Assembly: GCF_003024685.1 (NCBI RefSeq) | Contig: NZ_PYLQ01000010.1 | Coordinates: 1-64,000 of the forward strand | From: Faecalibacillus intestinalis | GTDB lineage: Bacteria > Bacillota_I > Bacilli_A > Erysipelotrichales > Coprobacillaceae | Direction: 5' to 3' | DNA: 64,000 nt | Shown: piece by piece, positions 27,712 to 36,215 of the stretch | Numbering within the stretch: the stretch's first letter is position 1 | Layout of the letters: every line of letters starts with the position of its first letter | The notes under the pieces: model-generated | The model's input: the letters and a program-made list of their open reading frames with translations, nothing else | The model's database searches: none | Told to the model about the DNA's origin: nothing | Translations under genes and position numbers: made by a program

Positions 27712-29379
27712 CTAACTTATCTGATTTAATAGGAGTTCACATTTTTGATCATCTATTGTTTCTATTTCAATCTTGTCTTTTTTTACAATAATTCTATCAA
27801 TAAAAACTGCAAGATCTTCTTGTGTCATAACAGTATGTTCATTGCTATTTTTTTCTAACGTTTTTAATAGTTTTTCCTGTCTGCCTTGCTTTAATGCATT
27901 GTATTTGTCATCAAGCTTTTTCAGTTCTTTTTTAAGCATTTGTTTGGTTTGATAACATTGTGCCAAGTGTTCCTCAATTTGACTTTCGTCTTGAACGCCT
28001 CTGGCAACAAGTAACATTCCTTTATCTAATAATTCATTTATTTGTGAATTCACATTTTCTAATTCACAATTCAGTTTTTGTTTCTTTTCAATAATATCTT
28101 TTGGATTCAAATATTCCGATAATTCTTTAGCAAGTTCAAGTCGTGTTTTTTCTTTTGATTTTGTTTTTCCATTGATCAATGATGTTAAAGCATCCAGTAA
28201 TGGCTTTTCTTTTAAAGTCACACTGTTGGGACAGATTGCATTTCCATTCTTCAACCTGTTTGAACATCTCCATACAGGTTCTTTTTCCTTATTTCTTTTT
28301 GTCCAGACAGCCCTTCTATATAAGGCGCCACACTCTGAACAGATGATTTTATTACTTAAAGGATTTTTAGATGAATAGCGATTCTGATGGTGACTTTCCA
28401 CAACTTCTTTTTCATCATTTGATTTCATATTCCTTTTTGTTCTTTCTACTTGAGCTGCTTTGAATACTTCTTTGGTCACAATCGCAGGATGACTGTTTTC
28501 CACAAAGTACATTTTCTTCTGACCTTCATTTTTATACCGTTTCTTATGAAGAAAATCTATGCTGAATGTCTTCTTTAAAAGAGCATCACCACTGTACTTT
28601 TCATTTTGCAGCATCCTGCCAATTGTTCCTGAATCCCATTTTGTACTCCCGTTCTTCTTGGGAACTTTGTTTTCCGTCAGGTACCTTGCTATTTTGCTTT
28701 CGCTCATTCCTGAAAGATATTTAGAAAAGATCTCTCGAACAACTTCTGCTTCTTCTTCAATAATATCAAGTGTTCCTCTGTTTGACTTATAGCCATACAT
28801 ATTGGCAGCATAAACCTTTCCTTTTTCAAACTGCCTTTGATATCCCCACTTGATACTTTCACTTTTATCTTCACTGCTTTGTTGGGCAACACTTGAAAGG
28901 ATCGTCAGCAACATCTCATTTGCTTCTAGACTGTGAACATTCTCCACTTCAAAGTAGACATCGACATTGTATTCCTTGAGGATTCTTAAATACATCAGCG
29001 AATCAACAGTATTCCTTGCAAATCGTGTAATACTTTTTGTAATGATCATATCTAGTTTTCCTGCTCGAGCATCATCAATCATACGCATAAAATCTGATCT
29101 TTTATTGGTTGATGTACCTGTTATTCCTTCATCTGAATAAATGGCAACAAGTTCCCAGCTTTCATGATTACCTATATAGTTTTCATAATATTCACACTGT
29201 GTTTCATAACTCAGTTCCTGTTCATCAGAATCTGTTGAAACCCTACAGTATGCTCCAACTTTTATTTTCCTGTTTTGCCTGTCATTGTATGATGGCTGGA
29301 ACTTCTTTCTTGGAGCAATCACTTTAACCTTCGGTGCAGTTGTTTCATGTTCTTTGTCATCTCTGATAATATAGTTCAC
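27712..29379 (-). CDS. Large serine recombinase A (site-specific integrase)
   Basis: The resolvase domain begins GAYCRVSTDSDEQELSYETQ, with the catalytic serine in VST, and continues to KSITRFARNTVDSL. A recombinase domain (about 195-300) and a zinc ribbon (CSECGALYRRAVW ... CSNRLKNGNAICPNS) follow, then a coiled coil and DNA-binding end. The 555-residue length fits integrases of the TnpX/TndX type. The start codon is GTG at 29377-29379, after AAAGGGGG. It is the last gene of a coupled recombinase operon and faces the AbiH cargo. Confidence 0.95.
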   Translation of the reverse strand: MNYIIRDDKEHETTAPKVKVIAPRKKFQPSYNDRQNRKIKVGAYCRVSTDSDEQELSYETQCEYYENYIGNHESWELVAIYSDEGITGTSTNKRSDFMRMIDDARAGKLDMIITKSITRFARNTVDSLMYLRILKEYNVDVYFEVENVHSLEANEMLLTILSSVAQQSSEDKSESIKWGYQRQFEKGKVYAANMYGYKSNRGTLDIIEEEAEVVREIFSKYLSGMSESKIARYLTENKVPKKNGSTKWDSGTIGRMLQNEKYSGDALLKKTFSIDFLHKKRYKNEGQKKMYFVENSHPAIVTKEVFKAAQVERTKRNMKSNDEKEVVESHHQNRYSSKNPLSNKIICSECGALYRRAVWTKRNKEKEPVWRCSNRLKNGNAICPNSVTLKEKPLLDALTSLINGKTKSKEKTRLELAKELSEYLNPKDIIEKKQKLNCELENVNSQINELLDKGMLLVARGVQDESQIEEHLAQCYQTKQMLKKELKKLDDKYNALKQGRQEKLLKTLEKNSNEHTVMTQEDLAVFIDRIIVKKDKIEIETIDDQKCELLLNQIS

Positions 29380-29396
29380 AATCTTACCCCCTTTCC

Positions 29397-29909
29397 TTAA
29401 TAATTAATAAAAAGTTCAAGACCATTATTGAAAATACTCAGTATTCCTGTTTCATATACCTCAATCTTTTCAATAATATTCTTGAATTCACATTTTTCTA
29501 TATTACTTTTTAACTTCACATTTTCATATTCCTGTGAATTTTGCTGATTCAAATAGTCACAAATAAAGTTCTTGTAGTCACTTTCTGTATTCATATTTTG
29601 GAGTGCATTTCTATTCAATATTTCAAAATACTGTTCACTTGATTCACTGTTCCATCCTTGTATGTATTTGTCTTTCATATTGATAACTTCTTCCAGCAAC
29701 AAATTCACATTCTTGACCAGAACACTTTCTTCGATTCGATATTTCTGATCTTCACTTACATAGAAGCATTCATTTTTTCGAGATCCATTCTTATCTCTTT
29801 TACCTCTGTAGATTTTTCTTTTTAAAGGAATACTGTCAATTCCCCAAAAGACCTTGTTTTTAAAAAACTGCTGTATCATTCTATTTTCTTTTGCCTTTTC
29901 TTTATCCAT
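29397..29909 (-). CDS. Recombinase C-terminus-like accessory protein
   Basis: This 170-residue protein lacks a resolvase domain. Its end (FKNIIEKIEVYETGILSIFNNGLEL) has the pattern of the last 30 residues of large serine recombinases, and the middle is helical. It starts at the ATG of TAATG, sharing a base with the stop of recombinase B, and ends 17 nt before recombinase A. This position suggests a subunit working with the two enzymes. The resemblance is by eye. Confidence 0.6.
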   Translation of the reverse strand: MDKEKAKENRMIQQFFKNKVFWGIDSIPLKRKIYRGKRDKNGSRKNECFYVSEDQKYRIEESVLVKNVNLLLEEVINMKDKYIQGWNSESSEQYFEILNRNALQNMNTESDYKNFICDYLNQQNSQEYENVKLKSNIEKCEFKNIIEKIEVYETGILSIFNNGLELFINY

Positions 29910-31459
29910 TAGAACTGTTTCCTTTCTACTTTTAACTTAAGATCGTTTTTCAATGTGAACTGGATATCCAATGTTCCCACTTCAATCGAATCAACTAAAG
30001 TATTGAAGATTTCTTCATCCAGTGCAGTGATTTCTTTTACTGATTCCAGACATTCAATGATGATCTGTGTCTGTATCACTTCAAATCTCTGATAGATTTT
30101 TTCATTGAGTTTGCACTTTTGCATTTCAAAAACTGATTTGTCTACCAGCAACTCGTTATGCTTTTTCTTATAATCTTCCAGACTTATAAGATCTTTCTGA
30201 TAATATCGAACAAGTGTATTGATAGAACTGCTTACTTTTTTAAGTTCACGATTAACGAGATCAAGTTCACATTTGTCATCGTCATTTGTCGTAAAATTCA
30301 CAATATGTTTTTTATAGGCTTCCAAAACATGAATATTTTCTTTGAGCTTATAAAAGATTTTTAAAAATGCATCTTCTATTTCATCCGTTCCAATCATTTT
30401 TACTTCACATTTCTTTGCTGAAGTAACATGATTACTGCAACTCCAATATTCTTTATTCCTCAACACACTTCTTTTAAAAGTTCCACCACAATGTTCACAT
30501 TTTATTTTTGATGTCAGCAGATATTCTCTATTTCCATCTGTCTGATTTTTATTGAACTTCAACTTGTTGTTCACAAGTTTTTCATTTGCCTTTTCAAAAA
30601 GTTCACGATCAATGATTTTTGGGAACACATCGTAAACATAATACTGTGCAAGTTCACCTTTATTTGTGACTAACTTATAAGGAAAGACATCAGGTGAATA
30701 CTTTTTTTGAAGAAGCATATCTCCACAATACCTTTCATTTTTAAGCATTGATGAAACTGTGGACTGTGACCACTTTTTCTTTTTGAAATAATGTTTATTC
30801 AGATAATCCACAAGTTTTGTTACCGAAAAATCTTTATTCACATATTTATTAAAGATATCTTCAACAATCTTTGCTTCATCATCTATGACTTTTACTTCAC
30901 CATCTATTCTTTGATAACCAAACGGCAACTTCGGTTGGTTATATCTTCCTTCTTTTGCTCTTGTACGAAATGCCCATTTCTGTGCATTTGAAATTGCTTT
31001 TGATTCAATTTCGGCACAGGCAGCATAGACAGCAAGCATCATTTCACTTCCCATTTTTGCTGTATCGATTTTTTCTGTCATAAAATAAACGGAGACACCT
31101 ATTGATTTCAGTTCTCTTACTACTGAAAGTGTCTCCGTTATATTTCGTGCAAATCGACTGATCGATTTAGTAATTATTCTATTTATAAGACCTTTTCGAC
31201 AGTCTTCAATCATTTGAAGAAAACCATCTCTCTTGTCCATTCTTGTTCCAGTTATTCCTTCATCTGTATAGATCTTAACCAGTTTCGAATTTTCAAGACT
31301 GTTGACATAGGATTCATAGAAGTCAACCTGATTGTTATATGAATTAAGCTGATCTTCACTGTCTGAACTGACTCTTGCATAACAGCCAACAAGATTGATT
31401 CTGTTTACAAATCTTTCCAGTGGTTCGATAATGCGTACTTGTTTTTGAGCATGAGCCAT
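29909..31459 (-). CDS. Large serine recombinase B
   Basis: It carries its own intact resolvase domain (VGCYARVSSDSEDQLNSYNNQ, with the catalytic serine in VSS), the KSISRFARN strand, a recombinase domain and a zinc ribbon (CEHCGGTFKRSVLRNKEYWSCSNHV). A coiled coil follows. The ATG at 31457-31459 has AAGGGGA upstream and is preferred to upstream codons. It is similar in layout but clearly divergent from recombinase A, so both are probably needed or act on different sites. Confidence 0.94.
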   Translation of the reverse strand: MAHAQKQVRIIEPLERFVNRINLVGCYARVSSDSEDQLNSYNNQVDFYESYVNSLENSKLVKIYTDEGITGTRMDKRDGFLQMIEDCRKGLINRIITKSISRFARNITETLSVVRELKSIGVSVYFMTEKIDTAKMGSEMMLAVYAACAEIESKAISNAQKWAFRTRAKEGRYNQPKLPFGYQRIDGEVKVIDDEAKIVEDIFNKYVNKDFSVTKLVDYLNKHYFKKKKWSQSTVSSMLKNERYCGDMLLQKKYSPDVFPYKLVTNKGELAQYYVYDVFPKIIDRELFEKANEKLVNNKLKFNKNQTDGNREYLLTSKIKCEHCGGTFKRSVLRNKEYWSCSNHVTSAKKCEVKMIGTDEIEDAFLKIFYKLKENIHVLEAYKKHIVNFTTNDDDKCELDLVNRELKKVSSSINTLVRYYQKDLISLEDYKKKHNELLVDKSVFEMQKCKLNEKIYQRFEVIQTQIIIECLESVKEITALDEEIFNTLVDSIEVGTLDIQFTLKNDLKLKVERKQF

Positions 31460-31544
31460 TCTAAAAATCCCCTTTCTTATCACCACATACAGTACCACAA
31501 CTTTTTCGATCTATCCATGATATTATTCACTTTATTTTGTGAAT

Positions 31545-31685
31545 TTAAAAATGATATCTGACAAGTGGATTACATTCTTCTTCATACTTTTTCAGAACTT
31601 TATTGGCAACATTTTTAGTGATCTTTTTATAGGTGACAAGTTTCTTCAGGCATGTATATATGTAATAGTAATCAAAGATATCCAT
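31545..31685 (-). CDS. Small basic protein coupled to the recombinase operon
   Basis: A 46-residue frame (MDIFDYYYIYTCLKKLVTYKK ... NPLVRYHF, abridged) starts 4 nt after the stop codon of the 31690 gene, with no ribosome binding site of its own. Termination-reinitiation would explain translation. It is aromatic at the N-terminus and basic afterwards. Not recognised. Confidence 0.4.
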   Translation of the reverse strand: MDIFDYYYIYTCLKKLVTYKKITKNVANKVLKKYEEECNPLVRYHF

Positions 31686-31689
31686 TCAA

Positions 31690-32400
31690 TCAGTTAACCA
31701 TGCCTTTCATCTGTAATGAAATTTCAGCTTCTGGCTGTGCATAGTAACTGTCTACTTTCAGATTATTTTCCAATGCAAAGTCAACAACATCCTGTTGCAT
31801 TTGTTTTGAAAAAGAATCAGGTTCAATAAGTACCAGATGGTCACACTTTTCATTTTTTATGACATCTCCAATCTGTTTTTTAAATTCTTCATTCAGATTT
31901 GAAAGTTGAATAACAACAGCATGATCCAAATCATACTTGGATACATATTCTCGTACACAATCATGAGTGGCTTCACTGTTTGAATTGCTAGTTACAAACA
32001 GTGGCTTATTATTAACAGCTGATTCTAATGCACTGTTAATTACAGCTTTCAAAGTATGAACCTGTCTTTCGTTGAATTCATTGAACACATTCTGAATAAG
32101 ACGACCACTGTCACGTTCATAGACTTCAAAGCCATTATCTTCAAATGCCTTAAGAAGTCTTCCATCATTGAATGCATTAGCAAACACAATACAGTCACCA
32201 TCAGTAACAAATGTCCTGCTTGTTGTAAGATCCTTTATTGTATTCACAAACTTCTCTGGTTCATAAAAAGCATTGGAAAAATGAAAATGCAATTCTCCAG
32301 TAAGTTCATAATTGTTTTTAGCAGCAAACTCCATATATTCCTCTAACTGCTTCGAAGAAAGTTTATTTTCTTCAGGTGTTAAAATATGTACTCTTTTCAT
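31690..32400 (-). CDS. Probable tandem degenerate resolvase-fold protein
   Basis: This 236-residue protein appears to repeat a resolvase-like pattern twice. Part one has QLEEYMEFAAKNNYELTGEL, then DCIVFANAFNDGRLLKAFE and GFEVYERD. Part two has CDHLVLIEPDSFSKQMQQDV and NNLKVDSYY. In real resolvases the same strands carry the catalytic serine and arginines, which are missing here. This is inference from pattern. Start: ATG at 32398-32400, with AGAAAGGA upstream; a strong hairpin precedes it. It opens the recombinase operon, so it may regulate or assist recombination. Confidence 0.5.
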   Translation of the reverse strand: MKRVHILTPEENKLSSKQLEEYMEFAAKNNYELTGELHFHFSNAFYEPEKFVNTIKDLTTSRTFVTDGDCIVFANAFNDGRLLKAFEDNGFEVYERDSGRLIQNVFNEFNERQVHTLKAVINSALESAVNNKPLFVTSNSNSEATHDCVREYVSKYDLDHAVVIQLSNLNEEFKKQIGDVIKNEKCDHLVLIEPDSFSKQMQQDVVDFALENNLKVDSYYAQPEAEISLQMKGMVN

Positions 32401-32432
32401 AAGATCAATCCTTTCTTTTATTAACACAATGA

Positions 32433-32459
32433 TGACACCTGCAAAAAGTACAGGTGTCA
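32433..32459 (-). other. Leader hairpin before the recombinase operon
   Basis: TGACACCTG and CAGGTGTCA form a perfect 9-bp stem around a T-rich 9-nt loop, 33 nt upstream of the first start codon. It ends without a long T run, so it may be an attenuator or a protein site. Confidence 0.5.
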
Positions 32460-32460
32460 C

Positions 32461-32885
32461 GATCTATCAATAAACGTATCGGTTCAAGTCTGTTTTCCAA
32501 TGTCCAAACCAGCTTCTGTATAGGATCATCAAGAACATACGACACACGTGTCAAAGACCACTCCTCAATTGTTGCGACGGTTTGTTCACGCTCGACTATT
32601 GAATAGAGTGAAGTATCATTTACGCTTTCATAACGGCAAAGGTCTATCCCCACCTTTTTATGATCAGTTGTTTCTCGCTCCAATACGAAACAGAGAAGAA
32701 ATTCACATTTTATTGTGACCTTACATTTCTATGTTCACATATTCTCTTGGCGCAACTATCAACGTGCTAGAAAACTTTTTGTTGCTGATTCAGACTATTC
32801 TGTTTTCAATGTCCTCTTGAGAGGAGATGCTTAATAACTCCCCTCATATATAACTGGACATTTTTTTATATCTTGATAACCAAAT
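32461..32885 (-). promoter_or_regulatory. Leader of the recombinase operon with rRNA-leader-like element
   Basis: This 425-nt stretch is less AT-rich than its surroundings. At 32802-32817 the minus strand reads AGAGGACATTGAAAAC, identical to 16 nt of the rRNA leader (205-220), and continues GAATA against the rRNA GAACA. A 6-bp hairpin (TCCTCT/AGAGGA) overlaps its start. A 92-codon frame (32405-32683, TTG start) exists but has no ribosome binding site, so I treat the stretch as a probable untranslated leader. Confidence 0.45.
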
Positions 32886-32914
32886 AAAAAAATAAGTTAC
32901 ATTTTTGACTTATT
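32886..32914 (-). terminator. Terminator of the sigma-like gene
   Basis: AAATAAGT and ACTTATTT pair around the stop codon, followed by a T run on the minus strand. Confidence 0.6.
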
Positions 32915-33355
32915 TTTGATATTTTCTATTATTCTTTTTTTACGTTTATGTATCGCTGGTTGAGAAACTCCCATCAAGGTTGAAAGTTCTCTTTCTGTTT
33001 TATTCTTAATGAGAAGATTTGTAATAAGATCCCTATCTTCTTTTGAAAGCTGATTAATGATATTCATTACATTTTCAACTTCTTCATTAATATTTAAAGT
33101 ATCATATTGATTATTATCATCCGCAACTTTATCAACAAGTGCTGTATTATTATTATCTAACTGATCTAAACTGAATACTTTAAACTCGTTTCTCTTTTCT
33201 TTTTCTCGTTCTTCTTTTTTAAATGAGTTATAACAAATTTTATATACTTCTTCCGATACCTCATGGTATTGACCTTTTATTTTAAAATAATAGTGTTTGT
33301 TTCCTTTAAGATCTCTTTTGATCCAAAAATAGTTTCTTTTATAATCGTTTTCCAT
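32897..33355 (-). CDS. Sigma-70 region 4-like regulator
   Basis: This 152-residue protein has a charged N-terminal half and a C-terminal helix-turn-helix (LSKEDRDLITNLLIKNK, then TERELSTLMGVSQPAIHKRKKRI) of the sigma region 4 type. Similar proteins occur in Tn916/Tn1549-like elements and are thought to control transfer or excision. The leader contains CTCCTCC, which could pair with the GGGAGG ribosome binding site. It lies just upstream of the recombinase operon leader. Confidence 0.8.
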   Translation of the reverse strand: MENDYKRNYFWIKRDLKGNKHYYFKIKGQYHEVSEEVYKICYNSFKKEEREKEKRNEFKVFSLDQLDNNNTALVDKVADDNNQYDTLNINEEVENVMNIINQLSKEDRDLITNLLIKNKTERELSTLMGVSQPAIHKRKKRIIENIKNKSKM

Positions 33356-33456
33356 CCTATCTTCCTCCCGTATTTTTTTGGCTGAAGATAATCAGGAGGA
33401 GATCTGATTTTGTGCACAAATACATCCCCTTAATAGACAATGTCTAAAGCGGGGTA

Positions 33457-33497
33457 TAAAAAAAGTAGTGCTTTAGACTTCGTCTAATTTCACTACC
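33457..33497 (-). terminator. Terminator after the membrane-protein pair
   Basis: GTAGTG and CACTAC enclose a second paired segment (AGAC/GTCT) and are followed by TTTTTTT on the minus strand. Confidence 0.75.
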
Positions 33498-33580
33498 GAT
33501 ACAATTATTAACTTTTTCATAATAAAACTATATATAGAATTGGCTTATCATCATGTTATTGACACCAACTCTCCTATGTT

Positions 33581-34258
33581 TTAATATTCTCCAATATAAC
33601 TAATATTACAAATTGTAATTATTATAGAGATAATAGACGCTATTAGAAGTGCGCCCACTACATAACTATGCCCGCTAATATCACTTTCAGATGCATTCAA
33701 TAACCCTGTTGTACATATAATCATTACAAAAAAGCCTATGTTAGCAATAATATATCGTGCATAATGCATTGGATATTTCATTCTTTTCTTTAATCTTTTA
33801 TACTCTTTTTTTATATTAGATTCCAATTTATACTTTTTATATGATCGCATAGATTGTTCCCACCTTTTTTCACTATCGGCTTCTGTATTGACTGTATGTT
33901 CTGTATTAGTATTATTTGTATGTTTTTCATTAAATATATCTTCGAACAAATTTATGGTACGTCCATCAAGCAGAACTAATTTATCTCTTTCATTTTCTAT
34001 TAAATTTTTATAATAATTTTTTATTATTTCATCTATCTCACTTGCTGATTTATTTAAGCAATGACTTCTTTTTATAAGTACTATTTGCAAATACATATCC
34101 TTATATATTTCAAACTTACTTTTTATCAATTCTTCCCTTTTTGGATCACCTGTTGCTTTTTTCTTAAACCAAACGTTTAATCCTACTCCAATAGCTGCTA
34201 TTACGGTTGTAACAGTTAGTGACATTGAATTTTCAAATATATTTATAATCTCATTCAT
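33581..34258 (-). CDS. Membrane protein of unknown function (pair, second gene)
   Basis: This 225-residue protein has one N-terminal hydrophobic segment (about 10-29), a long charged cytosolic part with a CLNKSASEIDEIIKNYYKNL helix, and two C-terminal segments (about 165-190 and 200-222). The ATG at 34256-34258 follows the upstream stop codon by one base, so the two genes are coupled. No family is recognised. A paired membrane anchor and sensor in a phage-defence setting is possible. Confidence 0.6.
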   Translation of the reverse strand: MNEIINIFENSMSLTVTTVIAAIGVGLNVWFKKKATGDPKREELIKSKFEIYKDMYLQIVLIKRSHCLNKSASEIDEIIKNYYKNLIENERDKLVLLDGRTINLFEDIFNEKHTNNTNTEHTVNTEADSEKRWEQSMRSYKKYKLESNIKKEYKRLKKRMKYPMHYARYIIANIGFFVMIICTTGLLNASESDISGHSYVVGALLIASIISIIITICNISYIGEY

Positions 34259-34259
34259 T

Positions 34260-35489
34260 TTATTTCTCTTTCTCAACCCTGTCTAAAAGACTTGCCATAT
34301 GCCCCATTATTTCATTATTATCAATTTTAGTAACAGATTCTACATAATGTGAAAAATAAACTTCTAAATTTCTTAGTGGATAATCTTTATTTATTTCCTC
34401 ACCACTTATTTTAGCACTTACGTATTCATTAATATAATCATTTAAATAATCTATCATAATTTGTTTGCTATCAACTTTATTTGACATAGCATTTTCAAAT
34501 ATTTTACTGTATTTGTTTCTAAAATTTTCAGTACATATAAGATTACCTATAAAATATCCATACTCCTCTGCGGGTACTTCATTACCTGCTGTTTCATCAG
34601 TATTACTAAGGATATTTTTTGCACTTTGTAACAACCTAATAACTTCATCGCATTTAATATCATTTCTATAATTTCTTATCAAAGTAATAATTAGAGATAA
34701 ATCATTTATATTTCTTTCTTGGAGCTTTATCATAGCTTGTTTAATATCATTAACCAGTGTTTGATCTCTATACACTGATACATCATAATTATCATCTAGA
34801 TACTTAATTATTGAACTAATTTTTTTATTAAATTTTTCTTCACCTATAATATCTCCATTAATATTTTTGAATTGAACAAGTGTTGATTTATTTTTATTTA
34901 TTTCTTTTATAAAATTATATCCTCTTTGTTCAAAGCAATCATTTACAAAATAAACCGATTCATTATAAATAGTCGTTGCTTTTACAGCTATAAATTGAGA
35001 CAAGAAATATTTTTCTTGATCTAATACAATATAATTATCAATTCCTGTATCATTCTCACCACAAGACATATCATGCAATTCATCAATATGAAGTAAACGT
35101 GCATTAAAACCAAAATAAAATACTTTAACATTAATTAATACAATTCCCTCTTGCTTAAGGGATTTAAAATTAATCACCTTTTTGCCCTCGATATTTTTCA
35201 AATGAAAAAAAGGTCTTGATTCTATATATCTCAATTCAATTTCTTTATCCTTATATTTTTTTGAGTCCATATGATGAATTGACCAAGTTGTACCAATTGT
35301 TAAAAATGTTCCAAAAACACTTATACTTTGTCTTATTGCATCTTGATAAAATGTACTAAAGTGATTTTTTATAAATCCATGGCTATTTAAACAATCTAAT
35401 ATAAAAATACCACCTAAATAAATTCCAGTAATTATTAACATACATATTATTATGTTTATTAAATAAGTTAATTTAGATTTTGTTTTCAT
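34260..35489 (-). CDS. Membrane protein of unknown function (pair, first gene)
   Basis: This 409-residue protein has two N-terminal membrane segments (about 10-32 and 50-72 from this start) and a large soluble C-terminal part without known motifs. The ATG at 35487-35489 is preferred, although AGGAGG lies 16 nt upstream, which is far. A GTG 21 codons upstream is an alternative. The two-segment anchor followed by a soluble domain resembles some putative abortive infection proteins, but I cannot assign it. Confidence 0.55.
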   Translation of the reverse strand: MKTKSKLTYLINIIICMLIITGIYLGGIFILDCLNSHGFIKNHFSTFYQDAIRQSISVFGTFLTIGTTWSIHHMDSKKYKDKEIELRYIESRPFFHLKNIEGKKVINFKSLKQEGIVLINVKVFYFGFNARLLHIDELHDMSCGENDTGIDNYIVLDQEKYFLSQFIAVKATTIYNESVYFVNDCFEQRGYNFIKEINKNKSTLVQFKNINGDIIGEEKFNKKISSIIKYLDDNYDVSVYRDQTLVNDIKQAMIKLQERNINDLSLIITLIRNYRNDIKCDEVIRLLQSAKNILSNTDETAGNEVPAEEYGYFIGNLICTENFRNKYSKIFENAMSNKVDSKQIMIDYLNDYINEYVSAKISGEEINKDYPLRNLEVYFSHYVESVTKIDNNEIMGHMASLLDRVEKEK

Positions 35490-35690
35490 TTTATTTATTT
35501 TTCTTCCTCCTAAATATTTAAAAATATTTTTCTTAAAATAAATTTTAATCACATTTAAAAAATTATGAATTACTCATTAATTTTTATAAATGTATTAGAA
35601 ACCGTAATTATTGATTATTATAATTTTTAATTAATTTCTATTATTTGTCCTATTTTAAATTAGTTATAAAAATAATTTTTTGCAAAAGAT

Positions 35691-35720
35691 AAAGTTTATA
35701 GCATTTCTACTATAAACTTT
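35691..35720 (-). terminator. Terminator of the toxin-immunity operon
   Basis: AAAGTTTATAG and CTATAAACTTT form a perfect 11-bp stem around 8 nt, followed by ATCTTTT on the minus strand. The rest of 35490-35793 is very AT-rich and holds no gene. Confidence 0.7.
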
Positions 35721-35793
35721 AGTAATTGTATGTTTCTAAAATTCAAATAAACTAATTTACATATTTATAATCCATTCGCATTTATTGAATTAT

Positions 35794-36204
35794 CTATTCA
35801 CTTGCGGCTTGTTTTATAGCAAGATAAAGCGTATAAAGATTGCTTTCTTCACTAGCTTGATATACTTTCATACAAGAAACAACTGGTAAAAAACTGATTC
35901 CATTGTCTAAGACAACTTGTACATTGATTTCAGCATCTTTTCCATCATCTGTTACCCATTTTCCACCAAATTCTTTAATAAAGACATCTCCTACGTAAGC
36001 ACCTAAAGAAAAGAGAATTTGTCCTACATTCTTACTTAAAATACCATCTGGCCTATTTTCTTCTTTAAAGAAACGATCTATTTCTTTTAAACTTTCTACA
36101 CTATAATCAGCTTGATAATTTGATGAATTTAATGCTTTGGCTACCCATTTAGAAGCTAATTCTAAATCGTCTATTAAATTTCTTTTTTTCTTTTTAAAAA
36201 ACAT
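35794..36204 (-). CDS. Probable immunity protein 1
   Basis: This is a 136-residue cytosolic alpha/beta protein (SLKEIDRFFKEENRPDGILS, then GQILFSLGAYVGDVFIKEFGGKW). The pattern is like small immunity or DUF3806-type proteins found after polymorphic toxins. AGGAGG precedes the ATG. It starts 11 nt after the stop of the 36216 gene and ends in a clear terminator, so it belongs to the toxin operon. Confidence 0.6.
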   Translation of the reverse strand: MFFKKKKRNLIDDLELASKWVAKALNSSNYQADYSVESLKEIDRFFKEENRPDGILSKNVGQILFSLGAYVGDVFIKEFGGKWVTDDGKDAEINVQVVLDNGISFLPVVSCMKVYQASEESNLYTLYLAIKQAASE

Positions 36205-36215
36205 ATGTTTTCCTC

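Noticed and set aside
32405-32683. 92-codon frame in the recombinase leader with a cysteine-rich end (CTFCRCHHC)
   Set aside because: Only a TTG start, no ribosome binding site, and the frame includes the strong hairpin arms that account for the cysteine-rich end. More likely an untranslated leader.
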